A DNA stretch of 15,034 nt from Parasulfuritortus sp037446165 (GTDB lineage Bacteria > Pseudomonadota > Gammaproteobacteria > Burkholderiales > Thiobacillaceae): assembly GCA_037446165.1 (NCBI GenBank), contig JBBIJC010000059.1, forward strand, positions 1 to 15,034, read 5' to 3'. The stretch's first letter is position 1. Every line of letters starts with the position of its first letter. The notes beneath the pieces were generated by a model. The model ran no database searches, was not told the DNA's origin, and worked only from the letters and a program-made list of their open reading frames with translations. The translations under genes were made by a program, and so were the position numbers. Positions 1 through 6,338 of this stretch are shown in pieces.

Positions 1-46
1 AACCGGCGCTGTCGTCCCGGCGATAAGAGAGAAATAGTGCGCTCAT
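1..46 (-). CDS. TIR domain protein, N-terminal fragment cut by the window edge
   Basis: Only the first 15 codons lie in the window, reading MSALFLSYRRDDSAG. This is the hallmark first beta strand and box 1 of a bacterial TIR domain (pattern 'hFISYRRxDSAG'), normally at the extreme N-terminus, which supports this start. The start codon overlaps the stop of the 30-codon ORF upstream as ATGA, so translational coupling is likely; no strong Shine-Dalgarno of its own is seen. TIR domains of this kind act as NAD+-cleaving enzymes or as interaction domains. The catalytic glutamate, the C-terminal partner domain and the total length all lie outside the window. The motif is distinctive enough that I favour TIR strongly, but with 15 residues the fold is inferred, not shown. 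Confidence 0.72.
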   Translation of the reverse strand, partial: MSALFLSYRRDDSAG

Positions 47-135
47 CGGCCAGACTCGATGGTCTCGACGCCACGGAAGCCCGCGGCCGCACTTTGACTG
101 TCCTGACCTCGATCGCTGTTGAAGACTTCTGCCAT
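43..135 (-). CDS. 30-residue hypothetical ORF, coupled to the TIR gene
   Basis: A short ORF begins MAEVFNSDRG and ends VETIESGR. It has a strong purine-rich Shine-Dalgarno (AGGAGG, 9 nt upstream, followed by a second GGAGG). Its TGA stop overlaps the ATG of the TIR gene as ATGA. The peptide is hydrophilic, has no membrane segment or signal peptide, and resembles no family I recognise. The strong ribosome site and exact stop/start overlap argue that it is translated, either as a real small protein or as a leader that delivers ribosomes to the TIR start. It lies 138 bp downstream of the TIR/deoxyribosyltransferase-like gene on the same strand. The TIR frame is open upstream of its ATG but I see no in-frame ATG there, so a longer TIR start is unlikely. 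Confidence 0.55.
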   Translation of the reverse strand: MAEVFNSDRGQDSQSAAAGFRGVETIESGR

Positions 136-144
136 GCCGCCTCC

Positions 145-150
145 CCTCCT
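145..150 (-). promoter_or_regulatory. Shine-Dalgarno of the 30-codon ORF
   Basis: AGGAGG on the minus strand lies 9 nt before the ATG at 135. A second GGAGG follows closer to the ATG. This is one of the strongest ribosome sites in the window and is the main reason the tiny ORF is called. Confidence 0.6.
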
Positions 151-225
151 CGCCCTGACTGGGCTCGATCGCACCTATCTACAGCATAGACAAACACCTC
201 CGGAGCAACGCGTTTGCCTTCATCC

Positions 226-248
226 CACGGCCGGTTTACTCGGCCATG
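226..248 (-). terminator. possible hairpin downstream of the TIR/NDT-like gene
   Basis: Eight-base arms (CACGGCCG and CGGCCATG on the plus strand, one G-T wobble) enclose a 7-nt loop, 26 bases past the stop codon of the gene ending at 274. No U-run follows on the minus strand, so it is not a classic intrinsic terminator. It could slow transcription or protect a 3' end before the 30-codon ORF. The rest of the 136-273 gap shows no convincing promoter. Confidence 0.22.
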
Positions 249-273
249 GCCTTGCCTCCGATAAACAGACGGC

Positions 274-1230
274 CTAGTCCGCGAACCACTTGTCCTTGTT
301 GCGCATCATCTTTTCGGCCAGATCGCCATAGTCCTGCCAGTCGGCCTTGGTGTGGATATGGACTTTATGCTTCGAACCCGCCAACTCCTGCATCAGGAAG
401 GGCAGATCCTCGCGCTGGCGGACGAAGTAGTGCGACTCGCAATCGCGGGCCAGGGCATAGCCGGCCTCGAACAGGGTGCTGCTGGCCAGTTTTTCGGGAT
501 AGAGCAGGACAAGGCGACGGCTTTTCTTCAAGGCCTCCAGGTCGTCCAGAACGGAGGTCTCCAGGGTATCGAAGTCCTTGAAGCAGGTGATCTTCTCCGA
601 GGCCCAATAGACCGATAGCCTGCACTTCAGCTTGAGCGCGTCGAACACCTTCTTGAACTCGGCGCGCCCCTTTCGGTACGCGGCATCGGTGGCAAAGGCC
701 GCCATCGGCGTCGATAGGAAGACGTCGTAGTCATACCGTCCTGACGAAGCCTGCTTCCTTGCCAGGCGCAGGGCCTTGTCGAATTCCGGCCAGGCCAGTT
801 TCATGGCCGTGTCGAGCTGTTTTTCGGACAACTTCGCAGCGCCGAGCTTGGCGTTGATCGCCGAGACCAGCTTGGCGATTTCGGCCTTGTCCACGATGGC
901 GGCGTTGAATTGCGCCAACGGGCCCACCAGGTCCTTGACTTCGAGGTCGATCAGGAGCGGCACCACCCCGGTCTGTTCGAAACGCTTGCCCAATGCCCCG
1001 GCCTCGTAGAGCACCCAGGGGGCGCAGAGGTTCTCGCGGGTCAGGCACAGGATGCCGAACGCCGACTCGTCGAGCACCTTGCCGAGTTCCTGGAACCACT
1101 GGCTGCCCTTGGCGATGTCCTCGGAAGACAAGAACACATCCACCGCCTGGATCACGTTCGGCAACCAGTCCTTCAATGCCTTCGCCACTGCGTGGCTGGC
1201 TGCACCCGACCAACTGACGAATACCTTCAT
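274..1230 (-). CDS. two-domain protein: N-terminal TIR plus C-terminal nucleoside deoxyribosyltransferase-like/TIR-like domain
   Basis: The protein has 318 residues. The start MKVFVSWSG opens a TIR-type domain (about 1-150): VFVSWSG forms strand 1, VFLSSEDI strand 2, and PWVLYEAGAL at 71-80 carries E76 in the position of the TIR NAD+-hydrolase glutamate. A second Rossmann-like unit runs from about 166 to 300. It begins DYDVFLSTPM (167-176) and contains SSTLFEAGYALA (250-261) with E255, an arrangement like the catalytic Glu motif of nucleoside 2-deoxyribosyltransferases. The protein may therefore process NAD+ or a nucleotide and modify or sense the product; this is inference. No signal peptide or membrane segment is seen, so it should be cytosolic. 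It starts 16 bp after the FlgO/SH3b gene and is probably cotranscribed with it. The TIR call is firm; the second domain could instead be a degenerate TIR. Confidence 0.85.
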   Translation of the reverse strand: MKVFVSWSGAASHAVAKALKDWLPNVIQAVDVFLSSEDIAKGSQWFQELGKVLDESAFGILCLTRENLCAPWVLYEAGALGKRFEQTGVVPLLIDLEVKDLVGPLAQFNAAIVDKAEIAKLVSAINAKLGAAKLSEKQLDTAMKLAWPEFDKALRLARKQASSGRYDYDVFLSTPMAAFATDAAYRKGRAEFKKVFDALKLKCRLSVYWASEKITCFKDFDTLETSVLDDLEALKKSRRLVLLYPEKLASSTLFEAGYALARDCESHYFVRQREDLPFLMQELAGSKHKVHIHTKADWQDYGDLAEKMMRNKDKWFAD

Positions 1231-1246
1231 CGTTCATTCTCCTTGA

Positions 1247-2620
1247 TCATTGCGCCCGCGCCCCCGGACGGGCTTCATGGGACGTGGTCGGATCGGACGA
1301 AACCGGCTTGGCGGCTTGACCTGCTTCGCCCGCTGAACCGGCCTCGACTGCCAGCTGGCGGGCCAGTCTGGCGCGCTCGCCATCGCCGAGGATGCCGAAC
1401 AGGGTGGCCAGGTTCTCCAGGGTCGGCACATGGCGCGGATCGGACATGGAAACCACGGCCAGCTCATCGGTCACGGACCGTACCAGTTTGGGGGTCAACG
1501 CCTGATTGGCTCCCTTCCGGGTCGGTCCGACCAGCTGCACCAGCGCACGCAGATTGCAGGTTGCCGCGCCGCCTGGCGGCAAGGCCTGAGTATTGCCGGC
1601 GCCGGCGTCCGGCCCCGGACACCAGCGCTTGAGCTGAGCCAAAGCCGCCTGTTCGGCCGACTGTGGCGGCGTCCTGTTGAGCACCTCCACCGCCCACAAC
1701 TGGTCGATGAAGACCGCGGCGTCGGGGGCGAGCAATTCACTCTTGTCGGGAAGGCTGCCGCTCTGATCGTAAGCCATCAGACTGCTGGCAAAGCGCGATA
1801 CCGCCAGCAATGGCGCACAGTCGCCGGTACAAAAACCGCCGGCCCGCAACCAGCCCGACTGGCCCGACTGCATGCCCACCTGCGCCCAGTCGCCCTTGCG
1901 TTTCTGCACGTAGTAGACGCTATCCATGGGCAGTTGGCCGACGCTGCGGGCGCTGTCGTTCGCTGTCGCATGCAGGCGGTCAAGACTGGCTGCGAGCAGG
2001 CCCAGGCTGGCGGCCGAGTCGGCGGACAGGGTCAAACGCTGAGTCAGCATCCGGTCCGGTCCGATCCGGTGCACCAGACGTCCGCCGCCGCCATACTCGG
2101 CCGGCAGCCGGAACGAATAGCTGAATGCGTCCCGCATCACCGAAGGCGACAACTGGGTAAAGCTGTCGATCCGCACCTGGTCGCCGGTGCGCCGGATCGT
2201 GCCCCAGAGCGCCACCTGCACGCCCTGCGACTCGATCAGCGGCTCGACCTTGTCGAAATAGCGCAACTGGGCGTCGCCGCTGGCCCGGCCCAGCTCGCCG
2301 ACATAGCGCAACACGCCCACCGAGCTGACCTTGCTGTTCATCAGGAGGTCATGGCTCAGGATACTTGCGACCGCGTTGCCCAGCCCGGTGCCGTCCGGAT
2401 CATCGAAAGAAAACACCGCAAACCGGTACTGTGCCTCGCCGATATGGACCTTGGCATGGCCATCGCGCAGCACCCGCAGTTCCTCGTCGATATCGAGCTT
2501 CATGGCCGCCATGGCCGGGTGCGGGAGCAGGCCCGTCAGCAACCAGCCGGTGACCAGCATCGCCAGCATCGAGCGCAGCCAGGGCCTGGCCATTCGGTAC
2601 CTGCCGATCGTCGTCATCAT
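1247..2620 (-). CDS. exported protein with FlgO/TolB-like domain and SH3b domain
   Basis: I use the ATG at 2620, giving 457 residues. It overlaps the preceding stop as ATGA and has GGAGG 6 nt upstream. A longer frame to 2740 would overlap the previous gene by 124 bp without need. Residues about 10-38 form a Sec signal peptide: basic start, hydrophobic core LAMLVTGWLLTGLL, and a PAMA-type cleavage region. Residues about 65-160 resemble FlgO/TolB-N-like domains (strand FAVFSF, then ILSHDLL, then VALWGTI). An SH3b-like segment at about 222-262 (YYVQKRKGDWAQVGM, then SGWLRAGGFC) suggests binding to cell wall or protein. The C-terminal 200 residues are helical and proline/alanine-rich, with no family I recognise. 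It is likely periplasmic and acts beside the secreted protein encoded just upstream. The precise function is unknown. Confidence 0.78.
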   Translation of the reverse strand: MMTTIGRYRMARPWLRSMLAMLVTGWLLTGLLPHPAMAAMKLDIDEELRVLRDGHAKVHIGEAQYRFAVFSFDDPDGTGLGNAVASILSHDLLMNSKVSSVGVLRYVGELGRASGDAQLRYFDKVEPLIESQGVQVALWGTIRRTGDQVRIDSFTQLSPSVMRDAFSYSFRLPAEYGGGGRLVHRIGPDRMLTQRLTLSADSAASLGLLAASLDRLHATANDSARSVGQLPMDSVYYVQKRKGDWAQVGMQSGQSGWLRAGGFCTGDCAPLLAVSRFASSLMAYDQSGSLPDKSELLAPDAAVFIDQLWAVEVLNRTPPQSAEQAALAQLKRWCPGPDAGAGNTQALPPGGAATCNLRALVQLVGPTRKGANQALTPKLVRSVTDELAVVSMSDPRHVPTLENLATLFGILGDGERARLARQLAVEAGSAGEAGQAAKPVSSDPTTSHEARPGARAQ

Positions 2621-3618
2621 TGCCCACCTCCGCCGAGCAGTCCCTTGTTGGGCAGTTTCGCCTGACAGGCCTTGCGCAACTCGGTCAAGGCCGCCAGCTT
2701 GCCCAGGGCATGCTCGGCCGCCATGGAGAATTCGACACATTCCGCATAGCGACCCTCCTTCAGATAGGCGTTGAGCAGCGCGATCATGATCGGCTCCAGC
2801 GCCGCCCGGCCAAGGTCGGCCGATGCCGGCCGGTCGAGATTCATCGGCGGCGTCGAGGCCTGGGTCGGCAGGACAGCCCCGGCATAGCGCCCGCTCACCT
2901 GCAAGTCGACCCGGTAGCGCTGACTGACCGGCTCGGCCATGCCGACCACGAAGGCATCGACGTTGAGCGCCCGAGCCCAGTCCGCTTGCTCGATCAGGGT
3001 TCGCGGCTGAGCCTCGGGACAGGCCATGACGATCGGTTGCTGGGCCGTGGCCAGGTGCGTCTTCTGCACCTCGGTCAACAGGTCGTACTGGAGCACTTCA
3101 CTGACTCGCTGCGACAGGTCGAGGCCACCGCCCGCCGCCGGTGGCCGCACATAGCCCACCACCACGGTTCGGGCCCAGTACGGATTGCAGTTCCGGACCT
3201 CGTTTCGCGGCAACGAGATCCGGTAACTCATCTGATCGGCCCGACCGGCGGTGACCACCACGGAGCGCACCACCGTGCCATACCCCGGTTGCGAAACCGC
3301 CAGATTGAGCGCCTGCGGCGCCGTGCCGGCACCCACGTTGACGAACAACTGGAACACTCCGTCAGCCTCGGCGCTGACCACACCAAGAGTGGTTTGGCCG
3401 TTGCTTACGGTGACCTGTGCGCCGGCCACCGGCCGGCCGGTGATCGAATCGGTCACCAGGCCGGAGATATTGGTTGCCGCCGCATGCGCCGGCCGTGCGG
3501 CGCCCAGGAGCCAGCCCGCCAGCAGCACAGTCATGACACAAGCCAATGCCCTGCGCCTGGCGCTGTGCCAGGCCTCGCCCGCTCCACCTCGATCAACGCG
3601 GCTCGATAACCAGTCCAT
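2617..3618 (-). CDS. exported protein with carboxypeptidase-regulatory-like (Ig-fold) domain
   Basis: I place the start at 3618 (333 residues) because GGAG lies 6 nt upstream. A start at 3624, or an upstream in-frame start at 3699, would be less well placed. This gives a 26-bp overlap with the TIR-membrane gene. Residues about 22-46 are a signal peptide (RRRALACVMTVLLAGWLLGA, then AHA-A). Residues about 50-135 match the carboxypeptidase regulatory-like beta-sandwich: 'ISGLVTDSITGRPVAGAQVTV' begins this repeat-type fold, used for adhesion or protein interaction. The second half holds a domain with VLQYDLL (175-181) and NVDAFVVGM, resembling the FlgO/TolB-like domain of the next gene. It is probably periplasmic or on the outer surface and a partner of that protein. 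Its stop overlaps the next start as ATGA. There is no enzymatic motif. Confidence 0.75.
   Translation of the reverse strand: MDWLSSRVDRGGAGEAWHSARRRALACVMTVLLAGWLLGAARPAHAAATNISGLVTDSITGRPVAGAQVTVSNGQTTLGVVSAEADGVFQLFVNVGAGTAPQALNLAVSQPGYGTVVRSVVVTAGRADQMSYRISLPRNEVRNCNPYWARTVVVGYVRPPAAGGGLDLSQRVSEVLQYDLLTEVQKTHLATAQQPIVMACPEAQPRTLIEQADWARALNVDAFVVGMAEPVSQRYRVDLQVSGRYAGAVLPTQASTPPMNLDRPASADLGRAALEPIMIALLNAYLKEGRYAECVEFSMAAEHALGKLAALTELRKACQAKLPNKGLLGGGGQ
2627..2631 (-). promoter_or_regulatory. Shine-Dalgarno fixing the FlgO/SH3b start
   Basis: GGAGG on the minus strand is 6 nt before the ATG at 2620. It lies inside the end of the upstream coding region. It argues for the short start over the longer in-frame ATG at 2740. 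Confidence 0.65.
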
Positions 3619-4363
3619 ATCCATCTCCAAGATCGACAGCGATGCGCGAGCCAGGACAGCCCTCGAAGGCCTGCTTGCTGCCCAGTGCACTGCCATCACG
3701 CGCCCGCAACACCAGGCTCCAGGGATAATCCCGTTGCTTGAACGGACCCAGGTCGAACGGCGCGGGACTGGTGCTCAACGGGACGGCGGTGGTGCCCGCC
3801 GGACTGGTGATATCCAGTGCCAGGCCGCTGGTCTGGCTGGCGGTCAAGGCCGCCGACAGGTGACAGGCCGGCGGCGTGGCCGTCCAGTTCAACCAGCCGG
3901 CCACGCCCAAAGCCATGCCCGCCACCAGGACTCCGGCACCGATGCGCAGGCTTCGGGCGCGCGTCCGCCGGCCGATCAGGACATCCACCTCGGCCACTGT
4001 CTCCGCGACCAGGTTGCCCTGCGGCTGGAGGACGGTCACCGCGGTCAGATAGGCCGGGATGTCGCTGAACGGCGTGGCCTGATACATCACCGGCAGCACC
4101 CGTCCGCGCGGGTTGGGAAACTGCTCGCGGGCAAATTTCAGCTCGGTCAGGGTGTAGCGGCCGGGCTTGACCGCGTTAGGGGAGACCAGGAACAGGTACA
4201 GGTCGCAGGCGGCGATGGCGGCCCGGATCTGGGCATCGTAGCCTTCCCCTTCAGGAAGATTGTCCCGGTCGAGAAACACGGTATGGCCTTCGGTGCGCAG
4301 CCGCACCGCCAACTCATCCGCCGTTGCCCGATCCTCGCTTGCATAGCTTATGAAGACATTCAT
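3593..4363 (-). CDS. membrane-anchored TIR domain protein
   Basis: The protein has 256 residues. MNVFISYASEDRATADELA is a canonical TIR start. LDRDNLPEGE (31-40) forms the second conserved box, FLVSPNAV (58-65) strand 3 to loop, and TLTELKFA (71-78) supplies E74 as the likely NAD+-hydrolase glutamate. The TIR domain ends near 132. Basic residues RRTRARSLR then lead into a hydrophobic stretch (about 141-160, GAGVLVAGMALGVAGWLNW). The positive-inside rule puts TIR in the cytoplasm and the last 95 residues in the periplasm. That tail (C167 and C236 could form a disulfide) has no family I know. It begins 19 bp after the C11 protease gene and overlaps the next, exported protein gene, so the tail may contact the two exported products. 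The TIR call is firm; topology is inferred. Confidence 0.9.
   Translation of the reverse strand: MNVFISYASEDRATADELAVRLRTEGHTVFLDRDNLPEGEGYDAQIRAAIAACDLYLFLVSPNAVKPGRYTLTELKFAREQFPNPRGRVLPVMYQATPFSDIPAYLTAVTVLQPQGNLVAETVAEVDVLIGRRTRARSLRIGAGVLVAGMALGVAGWLNWTATPPACHLSAALTASQTSGLALDITSPAGTTAVPLSTSPAPFDLGPFKQRDYPWSLVLRARDGSALGSKQAFEGCPGSRIAVDLGDGYGLVIEPR
3625..3628 (-). promoter_or_regulatory. Shine-Dalgarno fixing the carboxypeptidase-regulatory-like start
   Basis: GGAG on the minus strand lies 6 nt before the ATG at 3618, inside the end of the TIR-membrane gene. It favours the start at 3618 over in-frame ATGs at 3624 and 3699. Confidence 0.45.
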
Positions 4364-4382
4364 TCCTAATCCTGTCCGCGTC

Positions 4383-5657
4383 TCATCGACTGCGCACCGA
4401 CTTGATGAAGGCGGCCAGGAAGCCGTCCCACCCCGTCTTCTTGCTGAAGTCGAGCCCGGCGTAGAGCGGCGATACCGTCTGGGTCGGGAAGTAGATGGCG
4501 AGGCCGTTGGAATGCTTGACCGCTGCGCCCTTGAAGCCCTGGGCGATGACGTAGTTGGCGTTCACTGCCTTGACCACGGCCTGGCAGGCGGTCGCCACCG
4601 CGCCGTCGGCACCGGCCTTCAGCATCAGGTTGCAGAAGTCGACCAGATCGATGTTGTCCTGCACTTCGTAGCTCTGGGTCTGGTTGCGCACCGCCAGGAT
4701 GCGCTGGCGGCTGGCGCCGTCGCCGAGCGTGGCCTTGAGCGCCTTGGCCAGCGCGGCGACCGCCTTGGCCACCTCGTCCGATTTGGCCAGGTCGCAGGCG
4801 GCGTAGGTGACGCCATCGGCATTGGTGTAGGAGGCCAGGTACTTGTCGACGATCATCCGGCTCACATCTTCCGGGGTCATGCCCGGCTTTTTGGCCAGGG
4901 CGCCCAGGATGGTCTGGTAGGGCCAGCCCGCGCCCGGCTCGGTCTGTTCCGAACCCACGGTGTAGGCGGCGCTGTCGCGCATCTGATAGCCGACTTCGGC
5001 CATGCTCATCAGGCAGGCGTCCATGCCCAGGATGTCCAGCTTGTGGCCGAGCAGACTGGCGGTGTCGGCCAGCACCTTCTTCATCTCCTGGTTGTCCAGA
5101 AAGTCCTTGGCGTTGTCGTCGAGCAGGATGGCGCGTGCAGTGGCGTCGGTCCGGGCCTGCTTGAGGGCGTTGCGTACCGGGCTGCGGAACAGGGCATGGC
5201 GGATGGCGCCGCTGGCCAGCCGGCGCAGTCCACGAAAGCGCTCGTCGGCGTAGATGTCGGTGTCGTCCCAGCCCTGGCCATGGTTCCACAGCACCAGCAG
5301 ATAATGCTGGGCCGGGTAGCTCTTGAAGCCCCACTGGATGAAGTCCATGAGGCTCTTGGGATCGCCGGTGTTGACCGCGCCCAGCGAGGCGACCGCGTCG
5401 CCGGTGACCAATCCGCCCTTGCTCAGGTGATAGCGGCGGGCGACATGGCCGGCCGCGCGGTCGAACTGGGCGATGACGTTGACCTGGGCGGTGGAGCCCA
5501 CCTTCTTCATTTCCTTCAGGTCCTGCACCCCCTCCGGGTCCAGGCTGTTGTCACCGGCCATGTAGACCATGACGGTCCAGGCCGCGCCGGTCGTTGCGGT
5601 TTTGGATTGGGCCTTGGCTGCGGACACGGGGGTGGCGAGGGTCGTTTTGCGGTTCAT
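4383..5657 (-). CDS. clostripain-like cysteine protease (peptidase family C11)
   Basis: The protein has 424 residues. AWTVMVYMAGDNSLD (26-40) is the family's first-strand signature. LLVLWNHGQGWD (120-131) carries the catalytic His126 and LDILGMDACLMSMAEV (207-222) the catalytic Cys215. SEQTEPGAGWPY (236-247) follows, another conserved family block. C11 proteases are caspase-fold (clan CD) enzymes that usually cleave after Arg or Lys. Most known members are exported; this one has no hydrophobic signal peptide in its 25-residue N-terminal tail (Lys/Thr/Ala-rich), so it appears cytosolic or uses another route. It starts 62 bp after the DUF1353 gene, with GAGGAG upstream of the ATG, and is followed 19 bp later by a TIR gene. 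Possible substrates are other products of the operon. Family assignment is firm; the role is inferred. Confidence 0.93.
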   Translation of the reverse strand: MNRKTTLATPVSAAKAQSKTATTGAAWTVMVYMAGDNSLDPEGVQDLKEMKKVGSTAQVNVIAQFDRAAGHVARRYHLSKGGLVTGDAVASLGAVNTGDPKSLMDFIQWGFKSYPAQHYLLVLWNHGQGWDDTDIYADERFRGLRRLASGAIRHALFRSPVRNALKQARTDATARAILLDDNAKDFLDNQEMKKVLADTASLLGHKLDILGMDACLMSMAEVGYQMRDSAAYTVGSEQTEPGAGWPYQTILGALAKKPGMTPEDVSRMIVDKYLASYTNADGVTYAACDLAKSDEVAKAVAALAKALKATLGDGASRQRILAVRNQTQSYEVQDNIDLVDFCNLMLKAGADGAVATACQAVVKAVNANYVIAQGFKGAAVKHSNGLAIYFPTQTVSPLYAGLDFSKKTGWDGFLAAFIKSVRSR

Positions 5658-5719
5658 GGTCAGGTCTCCTCAAGTGTTTTCATAAACGGGCGTTGCCGAT
5701 GTGATTCCGACATGGCGGT

Positions 5720-6322
5720 TCAGGGCAGATGGCAGCCGGGGTTGTCCCACACCTGGCGCGCGACGAAGGAATCGATGCCGGCGTAGATGGTGTCGAAGGC
5801 CAGACGGTCGAGGGGGCAGACCTTGGTTTCCATCAGGGTGCGCACGCCTTCCAGCAAGATGTCGCGCACCTCTTCGAAGGACTTGCCGGTCTGGCCGCAG
5901 TGATGCAGGTCGAACAGCCAGTCGTGGATCAGGAACGCCGGCGCATAGGACCAGGGCGACAGGTCCTTGATGAACCACAGGGCGCGCGGGATGGAACCGC
6001 CGTCGGTGTACATGAGCCCCGGTTCGATCACCTCGCCGCTGGCGCGGATGAAACGGAACGCCAGGCCCGGGTTGGGCTCGTGGCGAAAGATGTCGGGCCT
6101 GACCCAGACCAGGTGCGGTTCGCCTTCGAAGCGACCGATGTCGAAATCCGGGTAGAACTTGCGCTCGGCCGGCGCCGTTGCCGCCTCGGCCACACCTCGC
6201 TTCTTCGGCTTTGCCGTTTCCTGCTTGCCGAGTTCGGCACTGATCATGTCCCGCGTCAGCGAGAACTTGGCTGTGATGAGTTTGCCTTCCTGCTTGGCCG
6301 ACTTGCTGGTTTTCTTCGCCAT
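5720..6322 (-). CDS. DUF1353 family protein
   Basis: I use the ATG at 6322 (200 residues), which has AAGGGAGA 6 nt upstream and starts 16 bp after the M15 stop. The open frame to 6553 would overlap that gene needlessly. The first 55 residues are Lys/Ala-rich and look disordered. The DUF1353 core follows: YTDGGSIPRALWFI (105-118) and APAFLIHDWLF (127-137), with conserved Asp, Ser and His residues. DUF1353 proteins are common in phage and prophage structural or lysis regions, often next to peptidoglycan-degrading enzymes, and their biochemical role is not settled. There is no signal peptide. Here it sits directly after an M15-type cell-wall peptidase, the same pairing seen in phage lysis modules. 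The domain call is confident; function is unknown. Confidence 0.85.
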   Translation of the reverse strand: MAKKTSKSAKQEGKLITAKFSLTRDMISAELGKQETAKPKKRGVAEAATAPAERKFYPDFDIGRFEGEPHLVWVRPDIFRHEPNPGLAFRFIRASGEVIEPGLMYTDGGSIPRALWFIKDLSPWSYAPAFLIHDWLFDLHHCGQTGKSFEEVRDILLEGVRTLMETKVCPLDRLAFDTIYAGIDSFVARQVWDNPGCHLP

Positions 6323-6328
6323 GGCGCG

Positions 6329-6336
6329 TCTCCCTT
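6329..6336 (-). promoter_or_regulatory. Shine-Dalgarno fixing the DUF1353 start
   Basis: AAGGGAGA on the minus strand lies 6 nt before the ATG at 6322, just after the stop of the M15 gene. It supports the 200-residue protein over the longer open frame. Confidence 0.65.
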
Positions 6337-6338
6337 GA

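Noticed and set aside
1430..2665. 411-codon plus-strand open frame
   Set aside because: Antisense to the FlgO/SH3b gene, which has a signal peptide, a ribosome site and recognisable domains; the plus-strand translation is Arg/Gln/His-rich noise.
4350..5786. 478-codon plus-strand open frame
   Set aside because: Antisense to the C11 protease gene, which has both catalytic motifs. The plus-strand product shows no family signature.
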